From Peromyscus leucopus (Eukaryota > Chordata > Mammalia > Rodentia > Cricetidae): DNA of 64,000 bases. The stretch covers positions 93,048,936 through 93,112,935 of the forward strand of contig NC_051071.1 of NCBI RefSeq assembly GCF_004664715.2. Direction: 5' to 3'. The notes below the pieces were generated by a model that had not been told where the DNA came from, made no database searches, and saw nothing but the letters and a program-made list of their open reading frames with translations. How positions within the stretch are numbered: position 1 is the stretch's first letter; every line of letters begins with the position of its first letter. This document shows, piece by piece, positions 11,693 through 23,227 of this stretch. Made by a program: the position numbers and the translations under genes.

Positions 11693-11822
11693 AACCAGAT
11701 GGTGGTGGCTTACGTCTTGAGGCAGGCAGATCTCTGTGAAGTCAGTCTGATCTACAGAGTCCTAGGCCAGCCAGGACTACAAAAAGAAGCCCTATCTCAA
11801 AATAAATAAATAAATAAATAAG
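11693..11822 (+). mobile_element. B1 SINE, diverged
   Basis: Forward, internally shortened B1 with a (AAAT)n tail at 11802-11820. Confidence 0.65.
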
Positions 11823-11894
11823 AATATCTATAGTTTTGCTCCAATTAGTGTAAATTTTATATATTTGTAATTTCATATGTAATTGCTTTAAGGG

Positions 11895-12017
11895 TTTTTT
11901 TGTTTGTTTTCTTGAGCCAGGATTTCTCAGTATAGACTGGGCTGGCCTTGAACTTAGATGAGCATGCCTGTTCCTCCCTAGCATTGGGATTAAAGGCGTG
12001 CACCACTGCACAGCGGA
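11895..12017 (-). mobile_element. B1 SINE
   Basis: Reverse, shortened body with GGGATTAAAGGCGTGCACC near 11987. Confidence 0.7.
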
Positions 12018-12304
12018 GAAATTTTTCTTTTTTTTTAAAGGTACATGTTTTAGGTATTTGAAGTATATCCTTACTGAGGAACTCTGAGAAGCTGGTAAAA
12101 TTATGGTAGATACAACCTTTTCAGATTGCTTTTCTGTGAGATGCAGAAATAGGTAAGTTCTAAGTGAGCCACCTAGTGAGACCTGGTTTAAAAAAAAAAA
12201 GTTTTTCTGTCAGCATTGATTATTTAAGAACAGAAGATATATACGTATGGGAGAATAATATACAATTTTGTGTTTTTTTTAACTTTCTCTCTAAAGAAAG
12301 AGAG

Positions 12305-12497
12305 AGAGAAATTTGTTTATTTTTATTTTATGTGCATTGGTGTTTTGCCTGCGGGTCTGTCTGTGCGAGGGTGTCAGATCACCTGAAACTGGTATAACAG
12401 ACAGTTGTGAGCTGCCATGTGGGTGCTGGGAATTGAACCTTGGGTCCTCTGGAAGAGCAGCCAGTGCTCTTAACCACTGAACCGTCTCTCCAACCCC
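12305..12497 (-). mobile_element. B2 SINE
   Basis: Reverse B2 ending in CCACTGAACCGTCTCTCCAA, the complement of the tRNA-derived head. Confidence 0.85.
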
Positions 12498-12984
12498 TGT
12501 TTTTTGTTAATATACATTTTTAAAAGGTTTTCATGGTAAAAGTTTGGGTTTGTAGTAATAAAGTTAATTAACTACACCTTACTTCAGGCCATTTCACCTC
12601 GTTGCTATCTAGCTTTATCTTACTAGAGCAAATTAAACATTCTGAGGTACTTTTATAAAGTGTGGATAAGAATTGAAATAATTTTATTACCAAATAAATA
12701 TATAAAGTACCATAATTTAGTTAAATCTTTTTTTTTTGTTTTAAGTAGACTTGGCATTAAAAATCACAGATACATGAATAGAAAGTTTTTATCTATTGCT
12801 GATAGCTCTTTTACTTCATTTGTGAACACATATTCCTAAATGAGTTCTAATATGTTCTGTTGACTTATGGGATGACAAACAACACTTGATTTAGATATAA
12901 TTCACAAGTATTGAAAATCAGGGTTTAAGAATTTCATAAAATATGCTACAATAAAGCTAATGTGAAGGCCTTTTACCTTACCAT

Positions 12985-13095
12985 TTAGGGGAATTGGTTT
13001 GAGTTTGTAGCCAGCTTGAGCTACATAGTAGTACCAGGCTAGCCTGGGATAGAGTGTGAGACTGTCTCAAAACAAAACAAAACAAAACAAAACAA
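12985..13095 (+). mobile_element. Partial B1-like SINE with (AAAAC)n tail
   Basis: Only the right half of a B1 is visible, followed by an AAAAC pentanucleotide run at 13069-13095. Confidence 0.5.
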
Positions 13096-13262
13096 GCTGG
13101 ATGTGGTGGTGCAAGCCTTTAGTCCATAGCACTTGGGAGGCAAAAGCAGGTGGATCTCTGGGAGTTCAAGGCCAGTCTGGTCAACAAAGCAAGTTCCAGG
13201 ACAGCCAGAACTGTTACACAGAGAAACCCTGTCTTGAAAAAAATAAATAAATAAAAATAAAA
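13096..13262 (+). mobile_element. B1 SINE
   Basis: Forward copy directly abutting the preceding tail; A-rich end from 13236. Confidence 0.8.
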
Positions 13263-13636
13263 CCAAAATCTATTATTGTTTAACTTTACAACATGATGGC
13301 ATTTACAAAGCTCAAATAAAAAATTTTAATTATATCATTCTTTTGCATTTTTAACCTGTGCTACATTATGAGAAAAGTAACTGACAGTAGTCAAAGTTAG
13401 ATAAAGTTACTGAGGATATTCTGCCAATGAGTTTCAAGTTGTTTGCATTGGAGGGGTATTTTCTTTTTAATTTCAATCCATCCTATACTGGTAAATACAT
13501 TAAAATGGATCAATGTAAACAAAATTTAAAAATTCATAAATTAAACCTTCAATTTTTGTTTTAGATCAAACAGGTATAAAATACTCTTATCATTGCTGTT
13601 AAAGATTCTTAAATGCTTACTTTGAAATTCTATTTT

Positions 13637-13849
13637 TTTAAATATTTATTTATTTTTATGCGTATGGATATTTTTCTTGCCAGTATGACTGTGCACTATG
13701 CATGTGCAGCACCCACAAAGGAGGGTATTGGATCCTCTAGGACTGGAGTTACAGATGGTTGTGAACCACCACGTGGGTGCTGGGAATTGAACCTAGGTCT
13801 TTTAGAAGGACAGTCATTGTTCTTAACTGCTGAGCCATCTCTCCAGCCC
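13637..13849 (-). mobile_element. B2 SINE
   Basis: Reverse, nearly full length, ending CTGAGCCATCTCTCCAGCCC. Confidence 0.85.
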
Positions 13850-14099
13850 CCAGAATTTCCACTCTTAACTGTTACAAGCAACAACCTCTGGTACAAGTCC
13901 TTGGACCATACATTGACATTTATGAAAATTGAAAAGTGAAAGTGAATTTTGAAATCAGAGAAACAGTGATTGCAGAGAAATTGTAACATAGAATAAGAAT
14001 GGTACATGCTGTGTTGCCTAAATAATACCAATATTTGAAATTTGCACTATAAACTATTTGTTTTTTACAGTAGGATTTTTTTTCTTTCCTGGAATTTAT

Positions 14100-14300
14100 T
14101 ATTTTTCTTCTCCCCCCCCCCCCCATTCTCTATCTCTGTCTCTCTCTCTCTCTTTGTGTGTCTCTCTCCCTTTCTGTTTTTGGAGACACGGTCTCACTGT
14201 ATAGCCCTGGCTGGCCTGGAACTCACAGATCTGCCTGCCCCTATCTGCCTCAGCCTCTGCTTCCTGAGGGATGGGATTAACGGTGTATGCCACCATCCCT
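14100..14300 (-). mobile_element. B1 SINE with C-run and (TC)n flank
   Basis: A run of 13 C and CT repeats (14112-14172) precede a reverse B1 body at 14178-14297. Confidence 0.7.
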
Positions 14301-14339
14301 TTTATTATTTTTTTTTATTTACTATTTTTCTAAAAATGA

Positions 14340-14442
14340 TCTTTTTTTTTTTTTTTTTTTTTTTTTTGGAAATGCTACTAAAGATGGAACCCAGGGCCTC
14401 ATGCATGTTAGGCAAGTGCACTACATCCACAGCCCAAGGTTT
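14340..14442 (-). mobile_element. ID-type SINE (reverse)
   Basis: A T26-27 run followed by AACCCAGGGCCTCATGCATG and GGCAAGTGCACTACATCC. Confidence 0.65.
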
Positions 14443-15170
14443 TTGTTTTTCTTTCTACTGTCTCACACTTGCTTACTGAATATTGCTAAGCATTTAGCAT
14501 TGTGGTAGAAACTGGTTAGATTATAGAAATAAACGATACTCAGTCCTGAAGTGATGGACATGATTGTAAGGGGTCTTCATGCCAGGCCAGTGAGGCAAGA
14601 ATATTTTGACTTACACTGTCTTGCTGTATTTTAAGTGAAAAATGTCACATTCTTCCCTCCCACAAATAAGAAACTAGAGATTGCTGATTTGTGTGTTGTT
14701 GTTTTTAATCCAAAATGTGTTTGTTGGGATGATTCCTTACTAATTCAGGTGCTTTTAGTGATGCTGCTTCCTGAAGTAGCATCCTTCTGCCATCCTTCTT
14801 TACTGCCTCTAGGCTGACAGAGGACAGTGGAGCAGCCAGTACTCAACAACACTACTGTTTATGCAGGGCTAGAAACGGGATTTCATAGCATTCTGGGCAG
14901 TAGGAATTCTATGCAGTAGGAATTGGGGCTCTGCACCAGGTGCGCTTTTTATTTTATTTATTTATTTTTTTCTTTTTTTTCCTCTTGTCTTCTAGAGAGG
15001 AATAAAGAAGGTCCTTTGCCAGAAGCATGTTCTTGTAGGGAGGTTATCACTGCTGGGAAAAACTGATTTGTGTACTTAAAGGGAGCTGTATATATTTTTT
15101 TCTTCTTAAATCTCAATAGCTGAGATGCCTACTTTAGCCTCCTGAGTATTGGGACAAGTGTGTATTTTCC

Positions 15171-15247
15171 CCCCAGAGCTGAAGACCGAACCCAGGGCCT
15201 TGCGCTTGCTAGGCAAGCACTCTACCACTGAACTAAATCCCCAACCC
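15171..15247 (-). mobile_element. ID SINE (reverse)
   Basis: Contains CAGGGCCTTGCGCTTGCTAG and CTCTACCACTGAACTAAATC, a well-preserved ID head. Confidence 0.75.
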
Positions 15248-15422
15248 AGGGACAAGTGTGTATTACCACTCTCTGTTGGTGCACTGGAGGAAAGAAAAAC
15301 TTAACTCTTTCACCCTATCTTTCTGTAACTTAATATGTGTTCCTAGCCTACTTTTTTGTAATGGGACAAACTATGTCATTAACCAGTAAATTCCAAATGT
15401 TTCCCTTTTTTGTATTCTTTCT

Positions 15423-15605
15423 TTAAAGATTTATTATTTATTATATATGCAGTATTCTGCCTGCATATGTGCCTGCAAGCCAGAAGTGGGTGCCAGTTCT
15501 CATTACAGATGGTTGTGAGCCATCATGTGCTTGCTGGGAATTGAACTCAGGACCTCCAGAAGAACAGCCAGTGCTCTTAACCACTGAGCCATCTCTCCAG
15601 CCCCC
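15423..15605 (-). mobile_element. B2 SINE
   Basis: Reverse; GCCAGTGCTCTTAACCACTG then GAGCCATCTCTCCAGCCC. Confidence 0.9.
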
Positions 15606-15633
15606 CTTTTTTGTATTCTTTAAGAAACGGACA

Positions 15634-15812
15634 GGCCGGCGGTGGTGGCACACGCCTTTAATCCCAGCACTCGGGAGGCAGAGCAAGGCGGATCTCTGAG
15701 TTCAAGGCCAGCCTGGACTACAGAGTGAGTTCCAGGAAAGGCGCAAAGCTACATAAGAGAAACCCTGTCTCGAAAAACCAAAAAAAAAAAAAAAAAAGAA
15801 AGAAAGAAACGG
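15634..15812 (+). mobile_element. B1 SINE
   Basis: Forward, low divergence, with A18 and GAAA repeats as its tail. The flank ACGGACAG occurs at both ends (about 15626 and 15809), a likely target duplication. Confidence 0.88.
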
Positions 15813-15999
15813 ACAGACTTAATGATGCTTGATTTACTATGAGTGGCATAGGAAAGATATTTTTCTTATCTTATTTTTCTTATCAAACCACATGTTGTTC
15901 TTGTAAGAAATTTTAAAAGAAGGAAACATAAAGACTGTCTTGAAATGTTCCATTAGTTTTAACCAGTCTCTAGTCAGATATTAAGGAAGTAGATGAGTA

Positions 16000-16169
16000 T
16001 GGGGCTGGAGAGATTGCTCAGAGGTAAAGAGCATGCTGGTGTTCTTACAGGACCTGTATTCCTACACATCCATTAGGTGCTTCACAGCTACCTTTAACTC
16101 CAGCCTGTAGAGAATGCTATACCCTCACCTGGCCTCTGTGGGCACTACATACTACACGCGTGTACAAAT

Positions 16170-16252
<83 letters not shown>
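16000..16252 (+). mobile_element. B2 SINE with (TC)n(AC)n tail
   Basis: Diverged B2 head at 16001, followed by a compound microsatellite at 16171-16252 (about 16 CT then 24 AC units). Confidence 0.8.
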
Positions 16253-16253
<1 letters not shown>

Positions 16254-16423
16254 TAGAAACAAAAATAAAACTTAAAGAATAATAATTGATAAAAATATTT
16301 GTCTTGGCCACCCAGATAGTTGCTAAATAACTGTCTCCCAAGAGGAAACTAACACAAAAATAGATGTTACATAAGTGAGGGAAAGCTATATTTTTTTCAT
16401 CTTTCATACTTTTATTTCTGTAG

Positions 16424-16587
16424 CTCTAGAAAGTTTGGGCTTTGGCTCTTACATCAGTGAAGTAAAAGAAGTCTTACAAGAATGCAAGACAGTAGCACTA
16501 AAAAGAAGAAAGGCCAGCTCTCGCTTAGAAAACCTTGGCATTCCTGAAGAAGAATTACTGAGACAGCAACAGGAATTATTTGCAAAA
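16424..16587 (+). CDS. Dr1: Dr1 exon 2, residues 74-128
   Basis: Middle coding exon. It follows the acceptor TTTCTGTAG and ends before GTAAGTAATG, adding 164 bases that complete codon 74 and stay in frame. It encodes ALESLGFGSYISEVKEVLQE and on to RQQQELFAK. This includes the last histone-fold helix and the C-terminal helix that contacts TBP, with the basic cluster LKRRKASSR that follows the fold. The residues agree with the NC2-beta family throughout; no stop or frameshift. Confidence 0.97.
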
Positions 16588-16769
16588 GTAAGTAATGTTT
16601 TAAATTATTTCATTGGAAATTTACCAAAATCAAGAGTTTTTTTGAAAATCACTTTATAAATCAACATACCTCGAGTATTCTTTCTCCAGCTCATTGCTTA
16701 TTACAGAGTCTGATGTTTAGAACTTGGCCAGTTTGACTCTGGTTCATGTAAATGATTGCAATAACCAGT

Positions 16770-16851
16770 TTCCTTCCTTCCTTCCTTCCTTCCTTCCTTC
16801 CTTCCTTCCTTCCTTCCTTCCTTCCTTCCTTCCTTCCTTCCTTCCTTCCTT

Positions 16852-16902
<51 letters not shown>
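16770..16902. repeat. (TTCC)n(TC)n compound microsatellite
   Basis: About 21 TTCC units followed by about 23 TC units, immediately before a reverse B1 whose tail probably seeded it. Confidence 0.95.
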
Positions 16903-16915
<13 letters not shown>

Positions 16916-17050
16916 GAGACAAGGTTTCTCTGTATAGCCCAGCTGTCCTGGAACTCGCCCTGTAGACCAAGCTGGCTTTGAATTTAGAAATTCACCTGCC
17001 TCTGCCTCCTGAGTGGCTGGGGTTAAAGGCATGTGTCACCACCACCTGGC
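16903..17050 (-). mobile_element. B1 SINE
   Basis: Reverse B1 from GAGACAAGGTTTCTCTG to the CACCACCACCTGGC end. Confidence 0.85.
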
Positions 17051-17307
17051 TGCTACCAGATTTTATTATGAGTGGAATACAAGGAAAATCTGGTTAACAT
17101 TTTCTGTGTAGCAAGGTATTGATCTGTAGCCCAAGCTGGTTTTGAATTTATAGTCTTCCTGCCTCAGTCCCTCAAGTACCAAGATAATAGGAATTATAAT
17201 ACCCCTAAATGTCATTGTATTTGAACCTTAAACATTATTAGGCACAAGATACAGTGCTGTTTAATAAGAAGGGCTAGAAAGAGTTCTGGTTAAGAATGCA
17301 TACTACT

Positions 17308-17648
17308 CAGGGCTGAAGAGATGGCAGTGGTTAAGATCACTGGCAGCTCTTCCAGAGATCCTGAGTTCAATTCCCAGCAACCACGTGGTGGCTCATAGCC
17401 ATCTATAATAGGATCTGATGCTCTCTTCTTGCATGCAGGTGTACATACAGATGGAGCGTTATAGACATAAATAAATTTTAAAAAAAAAAGAATGCATACT
17501 ACTCTTCCTGAGTTCAGTTCCCAGCACTCATGTTGGGAGGCTCTAAGAAGATCCAACACCTTTGGCCTTTGAGGGCACCGGTACTCTATGTATATATCCC
17601 CTACAGAAACATACATAATTAAAATAATAAAATAAATCTTAAAAAAGA
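17308..17648 (+). mobile_element. B2 SINE plus a second B2-like copy
   Basis: The first copy (17310-17492) has the AGAGATGGC head and an A-rich tail; the second (17495-17648) lacks the head and ends with (AAAT)n. Confidence 0.7.
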
Positions 17649-18047
17649 AACTAATAAGAAAAACATTTTCCAATATTTATTGAGTTCTAAACATTGGTTA
17701 ATGATATTACCAAGCAATTTGTATATATTAATTCATTTAATTCTCATAAGAACCTATATAACATGGGTTGGCGAGATGGCTCAGCAGGTAAAGGTACTTG
17801 CTTGCTTATTTCTGGACTTTTCCATTTAATATTTGGTTGAATCCAGGTAACAGAAATCATAAAAAATGAAACTATATATGGGGAGATCCTTGTACTGTGT
17901 ACAGATTTACAAAGTACATCAGCTTTGCTATCTGAAATCCTCATTGGATTCTACTACCAATAGAGGCTAGTGTAAGCAAATAGACCTTGCTTCTTTTCTT
18001 TCTTCTTCCAGTTGCTTTGACCAATCCAGGAACAGTTATTTATGTAT

Positions 18048-18142
18048 TAGGTTGTTTGAGACAGGATTTCACTTGTAGCCTGGGCTGCCTCTGTCTTCCA
18101 TTGCTGGGATTATAAGTGTGTGCCACCACACCCAGTTTGTCT
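18048..18142 (-). mobile_element. B1 fragment
   Basis: Reverse, shortened; ends with GTGCCACCACACCCAG. Confidence 0.6.
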
Positions 18143-18711
18143 TGTAGTAGGAACTGAATCCAATATGCATTTTCTCTGTTACAAAACCAGCCTGAACCTG
18201 TACCCTTCTTGGGTGTAGGTCCCCATAGGTGAGGTCTCGATGCTTTCATGCTTTAGCAGATATACCTGAGTTCACTTCTACATGATTGTTCCTCCAGACA
18301 TGAGTTTTAAATGTTCTATCCTCTTCTTTTGTTCCCAGGTTATATTGGCGACTGCTGCTTGTAGCTACCCTCTCCTTAGTGTTCTTTGCTTTTTCAGTTC
18401 TTTTGCTGTTAGCAGTTTTATGTTTGGTTAACAATCTTTTTTCTTGTTTAAATAAAGACAATGAAAATGTAAAAAGTATAGCATACATTTGCGAAACATT
18501 TTATGTTCTAGGTTTCTTTTGAAGCATGAATTAATTATAATAGGAACTCAGAAGAAAATATCAGGGTAGCTGTTGCATTCACTATGGTATTTTTCCCTAA
18601 CTGTACTGGAGACCTTTTAAGCCACAAATTATGTTTATAAGAAAATTGTAATTGAAGGGACAGGAAAGAAAAAGAGCCAAAGAGCAACTAATGTGATATC
18701 CATCCATCCAT

Positions 18712-18870
18712 TCCCCCCGCCCCCCCCCCCCAACAACCTTTTGTTTGTTTTTATAGCCCTGGCTGTCCTGGAACTCATTTGTAGACCAGGCTGGCCTTGA
18801 ACTCAGATTTGCTGCCTCTGCCTCCCAAGTGCTAGGACTAAAGATGTGTACCACCACCACCACCTGGCTC
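18712..18870 (-). mobile_element. B1 SINE
   Basis: A C-rich run (18714-18731) precedes a reverse B1 body at 18750-18869. Confidence 0.75.
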
Positions 18871-18879
18871 TATCAACCT

Positions 18880-19054
18880 TTTTAAGTCTATATATCACAT
18901 GTGTACATTGCCTGCAGAGGCCAGAAGAGGATGTTGGATCCCATGGAACTGGAGTTAACAGATTGTTGTGATCTGCTATGTAGGTGCTAAGAATCAAAAC
19001 CAGATCCGGAAAAGCAGCCAGTGCTTTTAACTGCTGAGACATCTCCGGTCCCTC
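18880..19054 (-). mobile_element. B2 SINE
   Basis: Reverse, diverged; AGCAGCCAGTGCTTTTAACT marks the tRNA-like part. Confidence 0.75.
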
Positions 19055-19231
19055 TATTAACCTTTTCAATTTCTTTAGTTGAACTAAAAATATTAACAGT
19101 TCTTGTTTTCTTGATATGTCATAATTACATACTACTTGGAAAATACTACATTTGATAAGTAAGTCTGTTAGTTGGTTTAATTTACACTTAACCAAAATGT
19201 GTATGCTTGTGTGTATGTTTTTAATTCATAG

Positions 19232-19378
19232 GCTAGACAACAACAAGCAGAATTGGCCCAACAGGAATGGCTTCACATGCAGCAAGCCGCCCAGCAAGCC
19301 CAGCTTGCTGCAGCCTCAGCCAGCGCATCCAATCAGGCAGGGTCTTCTCAAGATGAAGAAGATGATGATGATATCTGA
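19232..19378 (+). CDS. Dr1: Dr1 exon 3, residues 129-176 and stop
   Basis: Last coding exon. It reads ARQQQAELAQQEWLHMQQAA, then a run rich in Q, A and S, and finishes with the acidic tail DEEDDDDI before TGA at 19376. Total length is 176 codons, the usual NC2-beta length. The Gln/Ala-rich tail is a known repression region of the protein. From memory the human protein has Gln where this one has His in EWLHMQQ, which would be a conservative difference. The three exons join without any frame problem, so the gene looks functional. Confidence 0.97.
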   Translation, partial: ARQQQAELAQQEWLHMQQAAQQAQLAAASASASNQAGSSQDEEDDDDI

Positions 19379-19631
19379 AATTCACCATCTCAGCTTTTGT
19401 TTCCTCTATAAGAAAACAATGAAAGAAATGCTTATCTGTAATTGTGTATGCATCTTGGTGGACTTACCATTGGTATTCTAGAGACATCTGCTGTCAGGTT
19501 TCAACTACTGTGCTGTACATGTAAAACTGTCTCTTTGAACTATTGTAAATTTAAGGTTCAGTATAAGATCAACTTTGAATTTGTAATGGTGTTTCTGGAA
19601 TCTAAGAGCAGTGTGAATCCTTTATTTGGTC

Positions 19632-19637
19632 AATAAA
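19632..19637 (+). terminator. Dr1: Proximal poly(A) signal of Dr1
   Basis: AATAAA followed by AT-rich sequence; sits 254 bases past the stop. Confidence 0.6.
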
Positions 19638-21251
19638 CAGTATTACAGAAAACTTCAGGTTTATAAAAATACAGTGAAATTTATACAGATCTCTTAATCT
19701 GTATTTGCATTTTCTCTGCCCTTTTAACTGAACTAAAATTAGAATTTTATATTGAGATGGGGCATGGTATGATGCAGAATACAGTGAATCAGGTTGGCGA
19801 AAAAAGTTCAGTTCTATATAGTATCTAAATTTTTTTTGTCTTTTAAAGTGAGTATATATATGCAGGCAACAATTATATATGCTCAGATAAATATACTTGC
19901 TGAGAGAAAAACTCAAGACATTCAAAAACTAGGAAGGAATTGTATTCACTATTACCAGTAGTTGTATAAATTTGGTGAGTTAAGTTTTTGATTTTGTTGC
20001 TGTTTTGTGTAGCAGTAAAGACTAGTTTTATTATAGTATAATTTATCCTGACCTACACTATGCCATTTCATAGACTGGCTAATCTTGAAGATTGTCATGA
20101 TTCTTACTATTTCACTCCAGTTCAGTAATTGTTCATAGTATTCCTTGCATAGTTCGTTCATGTTTCTGTCATTTGAGCATAGAGGTGGATTGTGAAACAG
20201 TTGCTTGGGTTCCGCTGGTTTAACTGAGGCTCATGGATATTCAGACCTTTGCTAGGGGAAATAAATGAAAGCTAATGAACATGTTTGCTATGAAAGAGGG
20301 CTTTAAAAATATTATTTAACATGTAGTTTACTTATTGTTTGGTTTTAGCGTAGCATTTACATTTTCTTGACTAGGTGGCCTAAAGAGTCCCATGCTAACT
20401 TTTGATACGACATCATTGTCCCCATCATCATAATTGATAGCTTTAAAAGTTTTGTTTGATTAAAAAGTGTCATAACTGACCAGCCCTATATGAAGTGTTA
20501 ACTTGCTTATTAAAAGGGAGCAGCTTTAATTTGGTTTCAGTGAATAAAGTGTGGTAATGTTTGTGAGAAGGATCCAGTGTATTTGGAGAAATGGTGTATT
20601 GCTTGTATTTTGGAAACAGAAAAATGCCACCTAAGGTAATATAGCAAGTCATTAAATTCCTATGTCAGTTGCCAAGTTATTTAAATTTCTGTATTCACCA
20701 AGCTCCAGAAGAGACTCTAACTGCCAGGATTTTAATTTTAATTGGAGAACTAAGTAAAGTTTATAAGTATTAGATTTCTTAATATTCATATTTTGCAGTT
20801 TTAGAAAAAGGGAAATATTGTTATGCATTTATCAGATACATATACTTCCCCAGTATAACAGAAAAGGTAGTAAAAAGGGTACTAATTTTGCTGAATGCTT
20901 TATGCTGAAGTTATTTCAAGGTATTTCATGGATATGCCCATGAAGTGTTTGGAAAAAATAGAAGGAATTGGTTTTTCAAAAAGGTTAAGTACCAAAGGTA
21001 GGTAGTTTAGTCTACAAAAATAAGTTAGTCACTGTTGGCTTTTCTGATTTGTACTGTAACATTCTTCTACTTTGTTTTAAGTGTATGTTTCTCAAGTAAA
21101 CAATTTAGATATTTTTCCATACCTTTTTCTTTCTGATGCAGACTTCAGGTTAATTAATATTTTACTGCATCTGATAATGTATTATATGTTTGAAGCCTAG
21201 TGACTTTTCATTTTGATGTTCTTGTGATTTCATATGCTGTATTCTTCAAGC

Positions 21252-21257
21252 AATAAA
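21252..21257 (+). terminator. Dr1: Distal poly(A) signal of Dr1
   Basis: AATAAA followed within 30 bases by TG-rich DNA (GATGTGTTTT, TTGTTTTTG), a typical downstream element. Confidence 0.6.
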
Positions 21258-21280
21258 ATTCTGATGTGTTTTATAAATTG

Positions 21281-21780
21281 TTTTTGTATTTAATGATTAT
21301 AGTGCAATTTCTGTTACCATTTTCACTAATTTTGAGAATGGTAAGTACAGAAGATACTGGTTATTTGGTATGTAGTACCCCTGTTCTCATTAGTTTACTG
21401 CTATTTCAGAAAACATAGTTTTGCTTCTTTTTGTAAAGTCCAGATATGGGCACAACAAAGCTCATTAAGCAGTACCTTGTTTTTAGCATTTAAAAGGCAC
21501 AATTATTTGTTGCTTTAGACATTAGAATGGTTTAGTCTTAGAAAAACAACATCTCTAGTTTTTGAGAAATAAAGTTATTTACTAAGTATTTTCTAACTTG
21601 CCAGTGTTGTACGTGTGTACCATCACATATAGCCAAAAGGGGACCTATTTTTAAAACTATGTATACCATATATGCAGGAGAGGGCACAGATTAAAGTTTT
21701 AAAGTTTTGCAAACTAAACATAGTCCTCAGTTAAAAACATAGGACATCGTGAATATCTTTCAAAGTCCTTGTTCCTGTCA
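21281..21780. other. AT-rich DNA after Dr1
   Basis: Free of repeats; may belong to a longer Dr1 3' UTR ending at the AATAAA near 21565. Nothing else seen. Confidence 0.35.
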
Positions 21781-21787
21781 CCTCTCC

Positions 21788-21992
21788 TCCCCCCCCTCCC
21801 CCCCTCTCAAGGTGTGTGTATGGGTGTTTCCCCTACAGGTACAACTGCACCACATGTGTGTCTGGTGTCAAGGAAGAGGATGTTGGGATTCTTAGAACAG
21901 TTGCAGAAAGTTGTGAGATACCATGTGGATGCTGGGAATCAAATCCAGGTCCTCAGAGAGAGCAGCCAGTGCTCCTAACTGAGAAGCCCTAC
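21788..21992 (-). mobile_element. B2 SINE
   Basis: Reverse and diverged, with CAGCCAGTGCTCCTAACTGA near 21964. Confidence 0.7.
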
Positions 21993-22004
21993 AACTTTCT
22001 TTTT

Positions 22005-22290
22005 TCTTTTTTCTTTTTTTTTTTTCCGAGACAGGGTTTCTCTGTGTAGCTTTGCGCCTTTCCTGGAACTCACTTGGTAGCCCAGGCTGGCCTCGAACTC
22101 ACAGAGATCTGCCTGCCTCTGCCTCCCGAGTGCTGGGATTAAAGGCGTGCGTCACCACCGCCCGGCTTCTTTTTCTTTTCTTTTTAGACATGGTCTCGCT
22201 ATATAGCCCAGGATGGACTTGCACTTATAAGACATCATTTTGAAACTGCTGGGCTAAGGTCATGCACTACCCTGCCTGGCTCTTAACAGT
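22005..22290 (-). mobile_element. B1 SINE plus a second B1-like copy
   Basis: A young reverse B1 (22005-22167, AGCTTTGCGCCTTTCCTGG) is followed by an older B1-like segment to 22290. Confidence 0.8.
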
Positions 22291-22394
22291 CCTCTCCTTT
22301 CAGAGCTATAAATTGTTTTTGCCTTGAAAAAATTTTGAGGTGAATGCAGCCATATATAATCACTTTTTTAATTTTCCTTTTTGTGAATGTTGCC

Positions 22395-22655
22395 TTTTGT
22401 CTGTAACAAGGACTTAGTGACTTAAAACAACAGATTTATTCTCTTACAATCCTACAGATCTGAATTCCCAGTTTAATTAGTTCAAAGTCAAGGTATCAGC
22501 AGGGCTGGTTCCTTCTACAGGTAGGTGATGGAAGAATTTGTTTTGATGCTGTTTCACCTTCTACTGACTTCCTTATTCTTTACTAATGGCCCTTTCTTCC
22601 ATGTCCAAAGCCTGTTTTTGTCACCATACCTGTTCTCTTTTATAGAGGTCTTCCT
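22395..22655 (+). mobile_element. Probable old MaLR (MLT1-like) LTR fragment
   Basis: The phrases GACTTAAAACAACAGATTTA, then TTACAATCCTACAGATCTG and AGTCAAGGTATCAGCAGGGC, resemble ancient mammalian MaLR LTRs. Recall-based; boundaries approximate. Confidence 0.4.
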
Positions 22656-22759
22656 CTACCTCTGTATATTCCAAAAAGATTAAAAAAGATCCTTAATTAT
22701 ATATGCAAAGTCTTTTCCCAGATTAGGACCTGGGATATTCTTGTTCAACTTCTCAAAGT

Positions 22760-23060
22760 TAAAATTCACCCATATTGTATGTTGTTGTTTCATTCTTAAA
22801 TTTCTATATAGTATTTATCCATTTTTTAAAGAAATATTTCCAGAATTTGTTCTTTTACCATTAATGGGCATTTGAGGAATTTCTACTTCTAGACTATTAA
22901 AAAAAATAGTTCTATGGAGAACATTCTTGTCTTTTGGTGAATGTATGCATACACTTCCATTGAATATGTACCTAGGAATGAAAATGCTGAATCATAACTT
23001 GTACATATTTCAGTTTAATATATATTATCATGTAGTTTGCAGAGTGCTTATAGTTAGGTA
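22760..23060 (-). mobile_element. Ancient L1 3' ORF2 remnant (reverse)
   Basis: Pattern of antisense L1 (GGAGAACATTCTTGTC, TACCTAGGAATGAAAATGCT). Strongly decayed. Confidence 0.5.
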
Positions 23061-23227
23061 CCATTTTATGTGTACCTTAGTAATTAATTATTTTATAATA
23101 GTTAGCAGCCTGAGAATATTTCTCAGAACACTTAAATTATTAATAAATGAATTCTACTTCTAAAGTTAATTTAATTAGTTAATAAAGTTTGTTAATTTAA
23201 CATCATATAAGAGGAAAATAAAAGCAA

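Larger units (their letters stand above)
8722..16423 (+). other. Dr1: Dr1 intron 1
   Basis: A 7.7-kb intron with donor GTAAGT and acceptor TTTATTTCTGTAG. It is packed with SINEs and microsatellites, listed separately; the spaces between them (notably 9050-9360, 9460-10100, 12520-12980, 13270-13630 and 14500-15100) are AT-rich with nothing recognisable. The open frame continuing past 8721 into the intron is not exon. Confidence 0.9.
16588..19231 (+). other. Dr1: Dr1 intron 2
   Basis: A 2.6-kb intron with donor GTAAGT and acceptor TTTTTAATTCATAG. It holds a (TTCC)n(TC)n tract and several SINEs, listed separately; 18150-18740 is AT-rich with nothing recognised. Confidence 0.9.
19379..21280 (+). 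other. Dr1: Dr1 3' UTR with alternative poly(A) sites
   Basis: About 1.9 kb of AT-rich DNA without any SINE or LINE, unlike all neighbouring DNA. AATAAA occurs at 19632 (254 bases after the stop) and at 21252 (CAATAAAATTC). This suggests a short and a long transcript form, as known for DR1. A further AATAAA near 21565 could extend it. The end is inferred, not proven. Confidence 0.7.

Noticed and set aside
13613..14031. Frames of 108-111 codons on both strands
   Set aside because: Built mostly from a B2 element and flanking AT-rich intron.
16117..16407. Frames of repeated Cys-Val, Arg-Glu or Ser-Leu
   Set aside because: Translations of CA, GA or TC microsatellites; the same holds at 10220-10585, 16691-17032 and 50773-51284.
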